A DNA stretch of 64,000 nucleotides. Origin: Bartonella machadoae (lineage in GTDB: Bacteria > Pseudomonadota > Alphaproteobacteria > Rhizobiales > Rhizobiaceae). This document shows, piece after piece, positions 27,483 through 36,728 of the stretch (the first letter of the stretch is position 1; the number at the start of each line of letters is the position of its first letter). The notes below the pieces were generated by a model. It was not told where the DNA came from and did no database searches. It saw nothing but the letters and a program-made list of their open reading frames with translations. The stretch is from assembly GCF_022559585.1 (NCBI RefSeq), contig NZ_CP087114.1, positions 785,095 to 849,094 of the forward strand, given 5' to 3'. Both the position numbers and the translations under genes were made by a program.

Positions 27483-28264
27483 ATGATGTCCAAAAATACA
27501 AACTAACTAATGAAACAAAACAACTGAAAGATAAAATTACACAAAAAATTACAACGCTTTATCGCATTCAGGCTTTAAAAAGCTTTTCTGATGTCAAGGC
27601 TGGTCAACTGGGCGGTTTTATTGAAAAGGAAGAAAATCTTTCTCATAACGGTCTTTGCTGGGTTTATGATAATGCATTGGTTTATAAACATGCCCGTGTT
27701 TATGAGAATGCAAAAATACGAGGCAATGCGCAAATTTGTGGTCTTGTCTATGGCAATGCTCAGGTGCATGATAAGGTGTTTATTTCTCAATATGCAAAAA
27801 TTTATGACAATGCATTTGTTTATGATAGTGCGCATGTGGCTGGCTATGTTTATGGCAAGGCTCGTGTCTATGGCAATAGTCGCGTTTCAATTGAAGCCCA
27901 TGTTTATGGCAATGCGCATCTTTTTCATAATAGTTATCTTTTTGAATATGCAAGGCTTTATGGCAACGCTAGAGTGTTAGGCTCTGCTTGTCTTTTTAGC
28001 ACTGCGCATGTTTATGGCTATGCTGTTGTTAAGAGCCGTGCAAAGATTTATGGCAAGGTTTATGACTATGCAAAAGTGAGTGGCTGTGCGCAAATTTATG
28101 GCTCTGTTTATGGAAAAGCTCAGGTTTCTCATACGATCAAGGTCTTTGGGCGTGCTTGTGGGCGTGCAAAACTGAATCGAAAAAGTGAGATAAGAGAGGT
28201 TCCCAAAAATAAGGAGGTTAATAAGAGCGATATTCTTATAGAGATTATTGATACTGAAGAATAA
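27483..28264 (+). pseudogene. YdcK-like gene 4, frameshifted at an A-tract (element B)
   Basis: Homolog of the intact 53920-54702 gene, but the A-tract after ATGATGTCC has five A instead of six, so translation from the normal start stops after a few codons. The rest of the frame is intact, including the N-terminal domain and about 25 repeats. A TTG at 27677 could start a shortened form lacking the N-terminal domain. Either a recent inactivation, a sequencing error, or slipped-strand on/off switching. Confidence 0.7.
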
Positions 28265-28317
28265 ACAATAAATGCGGGGGGCGTTGGTTTCATGCCATTT
28301 CAAAAGACAAGAGTGCA

Positions 28318-28358
28318 AAAAAGAAAGCCGTGCCATTTTTACGTGACGCGGCTTTCAT
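28318..28358 (+). terminator. Terminator after the YdcK-like cassette (element B)
   Basis: AAAGCCGTG and CGCGGCTTT form a strong stem around an AT-rich loop; element C has the same hairpin after its fourth gene. From here to 29125 no gene is seen; short C/G-run hairpins (for example near 28730 and 28790) and AT-rich sequence fill the space. Confidence 0.65.
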
Positions 28359-29124
28359 GTCTCAACTCTCAATGGAGTTATAAGTACATATATACAAAAT
28401 GTATTATATTGCAAGCTTTGTATTCGCTTTATAAAAACTTATCCCAAATAATATAAAGGAATGGTTATGAAAGCGTTCTTTTAGATCATTACGTTTGAAT
28501 GAAAAAAACTATTAGCTCTATGATGATTTAAAACCTATTTATACAATGCCTTCATTTTTAAAGCGGTTAATTGAAAGAAAGCACGTTCTCAAAACGCTTT
28601 GAAAGCTATATCAAGTCAATCAAAAGCAAGCGTTGGTTTTGAAAGCAATCTCTTAATAAAATAAAAAACAGCTCTTTTAAAATCAACCGGTCCAAATTTG
28701 GGCTGGTTTGGGCTGGTTAAAATTACTCACCCCAATTTTGGGGGAAGTATCTTTCTAACTTCTCTCTAACTATCTTAAAGAGGTGCCCTCATTTTTGAGG
28801 TAACTAAAATCACTCAATCCAAATTTGAATTAACCCCTTTCAAAAAAAAGTTTCAAATATTTGCATTTAAACAAGCCCTCATATTCAATTGCGTTTTAAC
28901 AATGCGATTTATTATGATAAAAACGTCTTGTACAATTTATGACCTGTTATGAATGATAGCTGCTTTGCATTTCATTTGAATGCTCTCATGTGTTATAACA
29001 TTGGTATCATGATTTGCTTTTTATGCTCTGTTTATAGATAGCTATTGTTTGTAAAAAATGATCAATTGAATCGTGCATAAAAGTATGGATTCATAAGTGG
29101 ATTCATATAAAATAAATGCACTTA

Positions 29125-29172
29125 ATATATTGATTTCATTGTATTTTTCTTAACAACACGTTTCTGTGAACG
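29125..29172 (+). mobile_element. Distal attachment end of element B
   Basis: ATATTGATTT...TTGTATTTTT precedes the repeat copy CGTTTCTGTGAACG at 29159-29172. Element C ends in almost the same arm sequence at 55445-55475, after which its own target repeat follows. Confidence 0.7.
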
Positions 29173-29692
29173 GGAAACATTTTACTTTAATGAAAGCCGT
29201 GATGTTACTTTCACCACACAGGCAGGTAAGGGGGGCTATGATGCGTCTGATAGTCCCCATATTGAAACGGCAGTGCAAATCAAAAATGTTTTTCTTAACG
29301 TAGGGCATAATAAGTCCGAATTGGAGAAGAGAGATCATCTTTCCTTAGAGACTTCATTGTCCTCAGGGCATCAAGGAACGCCGGTTTGTTACAGTTATTT
29401 TGATAGGAAATTGTATCTCTATCCCATACCAGATAGAGCCTATCAGGTTCAACTCATTCTCTCACCCATGCGTTTAGCAGATCTTGAGACAGTTAATCAA
29501 GAACACCCGTGGTTTGTGCATGGTTTTGATCTTCTCAAAGCCCGTGCGAAATATGAGTTGTATAAAAATATTCTCAAAGAACCCGATTGTGCGGTAGCAG
29601 CTTACAGTGATTTCGAAGAACAATTGCGGGAATTGCGTGCTGAGACCTCTAAACGTCATAACGTTACAAGAATAATTCCAACGGATTTCTAA
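29159..29692 (+). pseudogene. 3' part of the interrupted head-tail adaptor gene
   Basis: Continues the frame of 13797-13984 from the repeat copy onward (RFCERETFYFNESRDV...) to a TAA at 29690; about 172 residues after the join. P22 gp4-like adaptors dock on the portal and receive the nozzle protein, which is the next gene here (29694). A GTG at 29273 could start a fragment, but no ribosome site is evident. While element B is present no complete adaptor can be made. Confidence 0.75.
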
Positions 29693-29693
29693 C

Positions 29694-31151
29694 ATGGTTT
29701 ATTTCCCCATTGCCGATTACAGACCGGATGTTTCGGTTGTTAACAGCAGTTTTACCGATATGCTTGTGAATGTTTTACCGGCGGACGGTTCTTACATTCC
29801 CATGCCCAGTGCAACGGTTATTTCTGCTCCTTTGGAGGAAAAGCCGTTAGGTTCGATAGCCTTTAGATCAGGTGATGGGGTTAAGATAATCGTAGGAGGA
29901 GCCAAAAAGCTCTATGCTTATGATAGTCAAACGCGCGGTTGGAAAGATATCAGTCAAACTGGTGTAACCTATCAAGCGCATGAAGAGAACAAATGGTCCT
30001 TTGCTCTTTTTAAAGATATGATTATTGCGGTCAACAAAAATGATAAACCACAGGTTTTCAAAGCCAAGAGTTCACAACGGTTTGAAGATTTAGGAGGCAA
30101 TCCCCCCAAAGCTGGTTTGGTCAAGGTTTGGGGACCCTTCGTTTGTTTAATGCAATTGACCGATAATCCAAATCGTGTCCATTGGTCAGGAGAAGGTGAC
30201 GAAACTATTTGGGAGACCCAATATAACGTTAGTGGTTATATGGATTTTCTAGATGGAGAATATGTTCAAGGGGCAACAGAATCGACCAGTCCCTTGGTTT
30301 TCTTGCGTTCTGCTGTTTATGCAGGGGCTCTTACTTTAGGTTCTAAGAGTCCTTTTACTTTTCAGAAGATACAAGACAAGCGTGGAGCGAGAAGTACACA
30401 AGCTATTGCTTGTTGTGGTGATAATGCTTTTTTTGCTGGTGATGGTGGCTTTTATCAAGTGAGTGCCGATGGACAGCTTTTACCGATAGGCTTTGAAAAG
30501 GTTGACCGAACGGTGTTTACAACTTTTGATAAGCTTGCTCTTGATGATATGCAAGGAGTAGTCGACCCTATTTATAATCGTGTTTATTGGTCTTTAAAAC
30601 GTGGAAATAACCAACAAACCACCTTTGTTTATGATTGGGGTTTGCAGAAATGGTCAACAATTCAAGGAGAGCCTGTAACTTTGTTTCCTGTTTTTACAAC
30701 AGGCTACACTTTGGAGCAGCTTGATGAGGTTTCGACAAGTCTTGAAAGCTTACCAGCTTCTCTTGATAGTTCCATTTGGCAAAGTGGTGCACCGGTTCTT
30801 GGTGGTTTTGATGCGCAAAACAGGCTTGTCGTGTTTACAGGGTCTCCAATGGAGGCGGTTGTTGTATCGCAAGAGATGGGTGCGCCTGATGGTAGCTTTA
30901 GCTTTTTCACGAAGATGTTTGCCGAGGTTGATACGTTAGAGGGACTTTTAAGTGTAGGGGAACGTAGCGTTCGCAACCCTCACACGCCGATTACATGGCA
31001 TAAGGAAAGAATATGTTCTTTTGTTACTGGTGCCTATCATGGGCGTTCACGCAATCGCTATCACCGCTTTAAGTTACGTATTCCAGAGGGTGTACGTTGG
31101 AAGCATATCACGGGTTTTAACGTGGATTTACGACCTTTAGGCAGACGCTAA
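29694..31151 (+). CDS. Phage tail nozzle / packaged-DNA stabilisation protein (P22 gp10-like)
   Basis: A 485-aa protein. N-terminal PIADYRPDVSVVNSSFTDML and GDGVKIIVGGAKKLYAY, followed by repeated beta-rich segments, resemble P22 gp10-like tail nozzles, which plug the packaged head and carry the tail tip. It follows the adaptor gene directly (one base after its stop) and overlaps the next start (TAATG). Length is close to that of P22 gp10. Homology is by recall of the family. Confidence 0.68.
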   Translation: MVYFPIADYRPDVSVVNSSFTDMLVNVLPADGSYIPMPSATVISAPLEEKPLGSIAFRSGDGVKIIVGGAKKLYAYDSQTRGWKDISQTGVTYQAHEENKWSFALFKDMIIAVNKNDKPQVFKAKSSQRFEDLGGNPPKAGLVKVWGPFVCLMQLTDNPNRVHWSGEGDETIWETQYNVSGYMDFLDGEYVQGATESTSPLVFLRSAVYAGALTLGSKSPFTFQKIQDKRGARSTQAIACCGDNAFFAGDGGFYQVSADGQLLPIGFEKVDRTVFTTFDKLALDDMQGVVDPIYNRVYWSLKRGNNQQTTFVYDWGLQKWSTIQGEPVTLFPVFTTGYTLEQLDEVSTSLESLPASLDSSIWQSGAPVLGGFDAQNRLVVFTGSPMEAVVVSQEMGAPDGSFSFFTKMFAEVDTLEGLLSVGERSVRNPHTPITWHKERICSFVTGAYHGRSRNRYHRFKLRIPEGVRWKHITGFNVDLRPLGRR

Positions 31152-31588
31152 TGGCAAAAGTGTTTCTTACCTCTTGTTGGGATCAGGAGCGGATAGCCCC
31201 TTATCTTGAGGAGATTATTGCAGCCTTTGGTCAATATGTAGAGCGTTTTAAGGACGAGATTACTTTGCAACAGCTTATCGAAGAGATTTGCAGCGGCAAG
31301 AAACAATTATGGTTGGTGCTTGATGATGACGACCAGTTTTTATTAGCAGGGACGACGCAAATACAGCACACGGTTTTGGGCAAGAAGCGCGCTCTGATTT
31401 GTGATTGTTGCGGTCGTGGCGCATTAGAGCTTGTTGATCACCTAGGCGTTATAGAAGATTGGGCGCGTGAGAATGGTGCTTTTGAAATGGAAATTTTGGG
31501 TCGTTTAGGTTGGAAACCGGCACTTACCAAGAAAGGCTATGGAATAGATATGATATATTTTAGGAAGGACTTGAAAGATGGGGAGTAA
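31151..31588 (+). CDS. GNAT-like phage protein
   Basis: A 145-aa protein that looks like the small GNAT-fold proteins found in podovirus virion operons: a central strand segment (LWLVLDDDDQFLLAGTTQI), then HLGVIEDWARENGAFEMEILGRLGW. The acetyl-CoA loop (Q/R-x-x-G-x-G/A) is not evident, so enzymatic activity is doubtful and a structural role is possible. Start overlaps the preceding stop; end overlaps the next gene by 11 bp. Confidence 0.5.
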   Translation: MAKVFLTSCWDQERIAPYLEEIIAAFGQYVERFKDEITLQQLIEEICSGKKQLWLVLDDDDQFLLAGTTQIQHTVLGKKRALICDCCGRGALELVDHLGVIEDWARENGAFEMEILGRLGWKPALTKKGYGIDMIYFRKDLKDGE

Positions 31589-32501
31589 ACGACCGGAAGA
31601 AACGAAAACAAATCAGGTACAAACCACAGCGCCTCCTTCATGGATGGAGAATGTTTTTAAACGGGGAGGTGCGGATGCATATAATCTTTATAACTTAGGT
31701 GCTGGTGGTAATACTTATATGGGACCACGCGTTGCGCCTTTGAGTGCTCAAACCAACCAAGCAATTGGCGGTCTTGGGAGTATGCCTCATCATTATCAAA
31801 ATCGCTCTTTGATGAATACAATCTACAATCCAACGTCGGCAGCAAGCAACCTTGGATTTGTTGCATCTGGTGGTCTGATGGGGCAAGACCCGTATTTTGG
31901 TGAGGTTCTTAAAGAGGGTTTAAGTGAGATAAGGAATAGTATTAATAGACAGTTTTTAGGTAGTGGTCTCTATGGTTCTAGTGCGCATAAGAATGAATTA
32001 AATAAAGGGCTCAATGATGCGCTTGCCCGTATTGTGTATGATCGGCGTGATAGAGACTTACAGCATATGATGCAAGCCAATGCGATGATTGATCAAGCCA
32101 ATCAAAATCAGTTGGGAGCATCAAGTAATTTCTTACAGGGTTACGGCAATGCGTATAGCAATGCGTTACAAGGCGGAGGGGTGCTTGATGATTACAATCA
32201 ACGCCTTGTTGATGCCAATCGAGAACGCTGGATGGAGCAAGACAATAGAGGTTGGAGTAGGTTGAACATGTTGATGAATGCAGGGCATGGCTTTGCAAGA
32301 AACTATGGCACAACGACGAATAATAGCACAGTTTCTAAGTTTGAAGGTAACAATCCTTGGAAAAATGCAGGGACTGTTGGTTCTCTTGCACTTCAGGCAG
32401 CGCCGATGGTTTTTGGTTATATGGCTGGTGGTCCAGCAGGAGCAGCAGCAGCTGGATCGGCATCATTTGCATTTCAAAATGCAATGAAGAACAAAGGATA
32501 A
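31578..32501 (+). CDS. Putative ejection or internal virion protein
   Basis: A 307-aa protein, rich in Asn, Gln, Gly and Ala, with a hydrophobic Gly/Ala C-terminus (AAPMVFGYMAGGPAGAAAA) that could insert in a membrane. No catalytic motif. Its place between the nozzle and the lytic enzyme matches the ejection-protein genes of podoviruses, whose products leave the virion to form a DNA channel. Function is inferred from context. Confidence 0.5.
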   Translation: MGSKRPEETKTNQVQTTAPPSWMENVFKRGGADAYNLYNLGAGGNTYMGPRVAPLSAQTNQAIGGLGSMPHHYQNRSLMNTIYNPTSAASNLGFVASGGLMGQDPYFGEVLKEGLSEIRNSINRQFLGSGLYGSSAHKNELNKGLNDALARIVYDRRDRDLQHMMQANAMIDQANQNQLGASSNFLQGYGNAYSNALQGGGVLDDYNQRLVDANRERWMEQDNRGWSRLNMLMNAGHGFARNYGTTTNNSTVSKFEGNNPWKNAGTVGSLALQAAPMVFGYMAGGPAGAAAAGSASFAFQNAMKNKG

Positions 32502-32516
32502 TAATTCAAGGAGAGT

Positions 32517-33962
32517 GTGATGTATGGACCACTAATATCAGGGGCAGCAGCGGCGGGGAGAATCGCTTTGCCACACATAAATAATTTATTTATGAGATAT
32601 ATTTTCCCTCCAATAACTAGAGGAACGCTGAAAGGAGCGAAAAGATTGGGACAATTAATAGATCGTGCTCCAAGATTAATAAAAAAGTATCCCATGTGGT
32701 CTACGGCTAGTGGATTAGGGGCTGGATTGTATCAATATGGTCAAGTTGATCCAGAGATGAAACCAGAAGCTAAGATGGTCATTCCATCTTGGCAGGAGAG
32801 AGAAATTTATGCAAAAAATTTAATGCCGATACCGGGAGACGGTAGAGCCTATATTGATCCTTACACAGGAATACCACATGGAAATCATCCTCCTTTACCG
32901 AATGCGTTAATGCTTGATCAACAAATGCTCACGCCTAAGGTTGATGATGCAAGCCAAAACGGATTATCAGAAATTACATCTCCAACACCGCCTCCAGAAC
33001 CGACAGATTTAGATAAATTTTTACAGTCCGATACTTATAAGTTTTTTCAGTCAGATCCTTATCAGAAGCTTCAAGATCTTTTTGCTGGTATGGCAGCGGC
33101 ACCATCAGGTGGTTCGGGATGGGATGCGCTTGCAAGTGGGGTTGAGCGTCTTAATCAAGGCGATAAGGAAAGAAAGAAGGTTAACCAAACCGTTGAGTAC
33201 CTGAAATCACAGGGTATGAGTGAAGAAGAAGCAAGGTTTATAGCTGGAAATAAGGCTGCTCTTAATGCGGTTTTTGCACAAAAGCTTAGTGGTGGGAGCG
33301 ATAATCCTCAATTCACCAGTGACGGTAGGATGCTTGTGAAAGACCCAAATGCTCTAGGTGGATATAGATATCTCATAACTGAGGGTAGTAAAGCCTATGA
33401 CGAAATGAAAAATCGTGAACAGATGAAGAAATTACAAATAGTAGATGCCCAAATTACGAGAAAGAGTACGTCACGAACGATAAAGGAAGCACTCAATATA
33501 CTTAAGAAAAAGCCTCAATACGCAACAGGTCCAATTGGTCAATTATTTCAAGATTTATGGAATACACCCGCAGCAAGTTTGAAAGGGCATCTTGAATCTA
33601 TCAAAGCTGGAACACTGCTTAAGAGGTTAGAGAGGATTAAATCTCTTTCACCTAATGGTTCTTCAGGACTTGGTCCTTTAAGTGATAAGGAAGGCGTGAA
33701 ATTAGAAAATGCTTATGCTGCTTTGCAACAGGGTTTACCTGCTAAAGAGTTGATAAGGAATTTGCAATACTTGGAAGAGGTTTACAACAAACTAACAGAT
33801 GCGCAATTATCTCTTTTGCTGCGTGATGATATCACGCCTGAAGACGTGGCTGCTGCTTTTGGAAGTAATTTGCCTGTTGTGACCAGCAAAGAGCAAGAAG
33901 ACGCCTTGCCTCGTGGTACACGTTTTATTGGTGAAGATGGTAAGCAAAGAAGAAAGAATTAA
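32517..33962 (+). CDS. Unrecognised phage structural protein
   Basis: A 481-aa protein with a short hydrophobic N-terminus (ISGAAAAGRIALPHI), a Pro-rich middle (about 140-165, SPTPPPEPTD) and a helical C-terminal half. The ending TRFIGEDGKQRRKN is basic. Co-directional and tightly spaced with its neighbours, so part of the late operon. Probably an internal virion protein; not assigned to a family. Confidence 0.5.
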   Translation: MMYGPLISGAAAAGRIALPHINNLFMRYIFPPITRGTLKGAKRLGQLIDRAPRLIKKYPMWSTASGLGAGLYQYGQVDPEMKPEAKMVIPSWQEREIYAKNLMPIPGDGRAYIDPYTGIPHGNHPPLPNALMLDQQMLTPKVDDASQNGLSEITSPTPPPEPTDLDKFLQSDTYKFFQSDPYQKLQDLFAGMAAAPSGGSGWDALASGVERLNQGDKERKKVNQTVEYLKSQGMSEEEARFIAGNKAALNAVFAQKLSGGSDNPQFTSDGRMLVKDPNALGGYRYLITEGSKAYDEMKNREQMKKLQIVDAQITRKSTSRTIKEALNILKKKPQYATGPIGQLFQDLWNTPAASLKGHLESIKAGTLLKRLERIKSLSPNGSSGLGPLSDKEGVKLENAYAALQQGLPAKELIRNLQYLEEVYNKLTDAQLSLLLRDDITPEDVAAAFGSNLPVVTSKEQEDALPRGTRFIGEDGKQRRKN

Positions 33963-33973
33963 GGGGAGTTGAA

Positions 33974-36055
33974 ATGGCATATATTCCTTACTCTCCTATT
34001 GTTGATGATGCATCAGACGATAGGAGTATATCTTCATTGAAAAAGCGACGTGGTAATCAAGATAAAAAAACAACCGGTTATATTCCTTATTCTCCCATTG
34101 TTGATGATATGTCAGATGATGATGGTATATCTTCAGTGAATTCACAACTTACAACAGATGATATTTCCTTTGATGAGAAAGATCTTAGTGTTTGGGATGC
34201 ATTGAGAACACATGGGATAAATGGTTTCTGGGCAGGTCATAGTGATGAGATACAGGCGGCGCTTGAAGCGGGTGTTACGGACTATTGGAGCGGTGATAAA
34301 AAAGCAGAAGAAGTCTATAACAGAAGAGTCGCAAAGGAGCGCGCTTACCAGAAGGCATTGGAAGAGAAACATCCATGGTGGTCCTCAGGTGCTTATTTTC
34401 TTGGATCACTTGCTCCAGTAGCATTATCCTTTGTTCCTGGATTCCAGTGGTTGGGTGCAGGTGGGCTGTTAAGAGGAGGTTCAACCTTAGGCAATTGGGG
34501 TAGGGCGGCTCTTGTAGGAGCAGGTTCAGGGGCTTTACATGGTGCTGGAGCAGGGGAAGGTTTAGAGGATAAGCTTCTATCGGCAGGGGTTGGAGGTGCT
34601 ATTGGTTCTGTTGCTGGTCCTGTTGGTTCTGTTGCTGGTACATTTGTTTCTTCGGGCGTTGATAAAATAAGACATGCATGGCAATCGGCTCCTTTTATAA
34701 GAGGTGGTTTGAACCCTGCTTATAAGGATGTTCCAAACAAAGCGGTCAGAGAAGTTGCAAGGACGTTGTACGATGATGGTGTTGAGAATGTTGCAGAGCG
34801 TCTTGCTTCTGCGCCGCGCGGTGCATTTTTGACAGATATCAGTCCAAATCTAGAAGTATCTCTTGCCAATACGGGGCAAATAAACAGACACGTTTCTGAT
34901 ATTGTGAACCGCGCCCATGGGAGACGGATGCAGGGGGCTGTTGACCGTCTTCGTCAATCGGCAGATGAAAACATTACACCTTTACAAGATGTAGATATTT
35001 TCAAAAGTATGCTTAAAGAGCAAGGAGAAAAAACCTATAAACATCTTTATGATAAAGCGCTGGCGGTTCCTGTAGGCGAAAAGTATTATCCAGCTCTTGA
35101 TAAGCTTTTTGAAAATGAAGGGTTTCAAGAAGCTGTCGAGCGAGCAGTTAAAATTTTAAAAAAAGACCGTCGTAAGGCAAAACCTGAGGCATTTTATTCA
35201 AGAGATTTTAAACATATCAACTATAAGCCTACGATGGAGTTATTAGATCAAACCAAGCAGTCTCTTGATTACTTTGTAAGGAAGCATGAGAATCTTGGTG
35301 ATAACCAAATGGTCTCTATATACCAATCTCTTAAGAAAGATTTGGTAGACATAACGGACAGAATTTCCCCTACTTATAAAGCCGCCCGTGATAGCGTAGC
35401 AAAATATGCAGGTTTTGAGGAAGCCATAAGTAAAGGTAAAAATATTACTAAGAGAGATGTTTCAGGAGTGGGGATAGCAGAAGGACTCCAGAAAGGAGCG
35501 ATGCCTAATGGTGTTAATAGTTATCGCGTCGGGATGAGAGATTATGTCGATGATATATTAAAAGGTCCCAATGCGGTTCGAAACCTTTCTAATATTTTAC
35601 AAACGGGTCGTATGACTGATAATCTTAGCCGTTCTTTAAGCAGTAAAGAACTTGATGCTTTTAGACGGGCTGTAGATGAGGAAAGATTTTATCAAGATGC
35701 TGCTAAAAGAGGTGTGAAGCCGTTTTTAGGGACGCCTGAACCCTCTCCTTTTACAGGTGTTAATTTACCCTATAGTAAAGGGAGTACTGCTCGTGCAGGA
35801 GCTAAAATGACTCAAAATCTTTTATCGGATACGATTAGGAAATTGCCTCAAAAAGAAAGGCAACTGCTTGAACGTGATATAGCGAAGTTAGCGACTTTTG
35901 GTGTTAAAGGAATGAGTCAACAGGAAGTTGTTGAAATACTCCAACGGTTTATCAATTTGCATAAAAAGGGAATTAAGAGTGAATATATTTCGCATGTGTT
36001 GTCTTCGGCGTTGACGCGACAAGCAGGTGTCTTTGCAAGGAGTAAGCTTCTATGA
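33974..36055 (+). CDS. Large putative internal virion (ejection) protein
   Basis: A 693-aa protein. The N-terminus holds two tandem copies of YIPYSPIVDD (about 3-12 and 37-46), then a Gly/Ala-rich hydrophobic section (about 138-230, with GAGSGALHGAGAGEG) of the type seen in phage proteins that cross membranes, then a long helical domain. It overlaps the transglycosylase start by 4 bp, which suggests coupled expression and joint action at the cell wall during DNA entry. Confidence 0.55.
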   Translation: MAYIPYSPIVDDASDDRSISSLKKRRGNQDKKTTGYIPYSPIVDDMSDDDGISSVNSQLTTDDISFDEKDLSVWDALRTHGINGFWAGHSDEIQAALEAGVTDYWSGDKKAEEVYNRRVAKERAYQKALEEKHPWWSSGAYFLGSLAPVALSFVPGFQWLGAGGLLRGGSTLGNWGRAALVGAGSGALHGAGAGEGLEDKLLSAGVGGAIGSVAGPVGSVAGTFVSSGVDKIRHAWQSAPFIRGGLNPAYKDVPNKAVREVARTLYDDGVENVAERLASAPRGAFLTDISPNLEVSLANTGQINRHVSDIVNRAHGRRMQGAVDRLRQSADENITPLQDVDIFKSMLKEQGEKTYKHLYDKALAVPVGEKYYPALDKLFENEGFQEAVERAVKILKKDRRKAKPEAFYSRDFKHINYKPTMELLDQTKQSLDYFVRKHENLGDNQMVSIYQSLKKDLVDITDRISPTYKAARDSVAKYAGFEEAISKGKNITKRDVSGVGIAEGLQKGAMPNGVNSYRVGMRDYVDDILKGPNAVRNLSNILQTGRMTDNLSRSLSSKELDAFRRAVDEERFYQDAAKRGVKPFLGTPEPSPFTGVNLPYSKGSTARAGAKMTQNLLSDTIRKLPQKERQLLERDIAKLATFGVKGMSQQEVVEILQRFINLHKKGIKSEYISHVLSSALTRQAGVFARSKLL

Positions 36056-36717
36056 CCCGTTCTAATTCTCCTATTGATGAAGCAATACGTCAGGCGGCAG
36101 CGCGTTATGGTTTGCCTGAGAGTTATTTGTATCGTGTAGCCCAGATTGAAAGTGGTGGGAATCCCAATGCAAGGAATCCGCGGTCCTCTGCTGGTGGTCT
36201 GTATCAGTTTATAGACAGCACAGCCAAGCAATATGGCTTGCAAGATAGATTTGACCCTATACAAGCAGCAGATGCGATGGGTATACTCACACGGGATAAT
36301 CGCAATCATTTAAGCCGTGTTTTGGGGAGAGCGCCTAGTGAGGCAGAATTATATTTAGCACATCAACAAGGTGCAGGGGGAGCCGCGCGTCTTTTGCAAA
36401 ATCCCCATGCCCAAGCGGCACAAATTGTTGGCAGCAATGCCGTTGGTTTGAATGGCGGAAACAGGGATATGCGTGCTGGTGATTTTGTCAATCACGTTTT
36501 GCAGATGTATGGTGGACAGCAGCCTTCTCGTCACCCTGCTGTTTATAGAGGCTCTGTTGCACAGGGGGGATTTGGCAATCGCGAGAATTTGCTTCAGGTT
36601 TTAAGGGCTCTGTTAGCCTCACAGGAAGAGGCTTCAGAAGATGAGAATGATGAAGAGGAAGCCCCTCTGATGTCAGACTTTATGAGAGCGTTTTACGGAC
36701 CCTTTTATAGGGTATAG
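36052..36717 (+). CDS. Lytic transglycosylase (SLT family), virion-associated
   Basis: A 221-aa protein. The first ~130 residues form an SLT goose-lysozyme-like domain: catalytic Glu in VAQIESGGNPNA (about residue 28), then SSAGGLYQFIDSTAKQYGL and the LAHQQGAGGA segment. The rest is Gly-rich and ends in an acidic tail. Cuts peptidoglycan glycan strands. Without a signal peptide and within the virion operon, it more likely opens the wall during infection than during lysis. Confidence 0.85.
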   Translation: MTRSNSPIDEAIRQAAARYGLPESYLYRVAQIESGGNPNARNPRSSAGGLYQFIDSTAKQYGLQDRFDPIQAADAMGILTRDNRNHLSRVLGRAPSEAELYLAHQQGAGGAARLLQNPHAQAAQIVGSNAVGLNGGNRDMRAGDFVNHVLQMYGGQQPSRHPAVYRGSVAQGGFGNRENLLQVLRALLASQEEASEDENDEEEAPLMSDFMRAFYGPFYRV

Positions 36718-36728
36718 GATTTACCAAC

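Larger units (their letters stand above)
13985..29158 (+). mobile_element. Element B: 15.2 kb satellite-like integrative element
   Basis: Extends from the left attachment repeat to the right one. Contents in order: integrase, terminator, DnaA-box region, HTH regulator, primase, DUF3987 NTPase, inverted-repeat-bounded RM cassette, 46-residue peptide gene, promoter and leader RNA, and four YdcK-like genes. It carries no capsid, terminase or tail gene of its own, which fits a satellite rather than a phage. It is inserted in the same direction as the phage late genes. Confidence 0.8.

Noticed and set aside
25442-28336. Minus-strand frames rich in Ile and Asn opposite the YdcK-like genes
   Set aside because: Mirror images of the hexapeptide repeats; no ribosome sites and no family resemblance.
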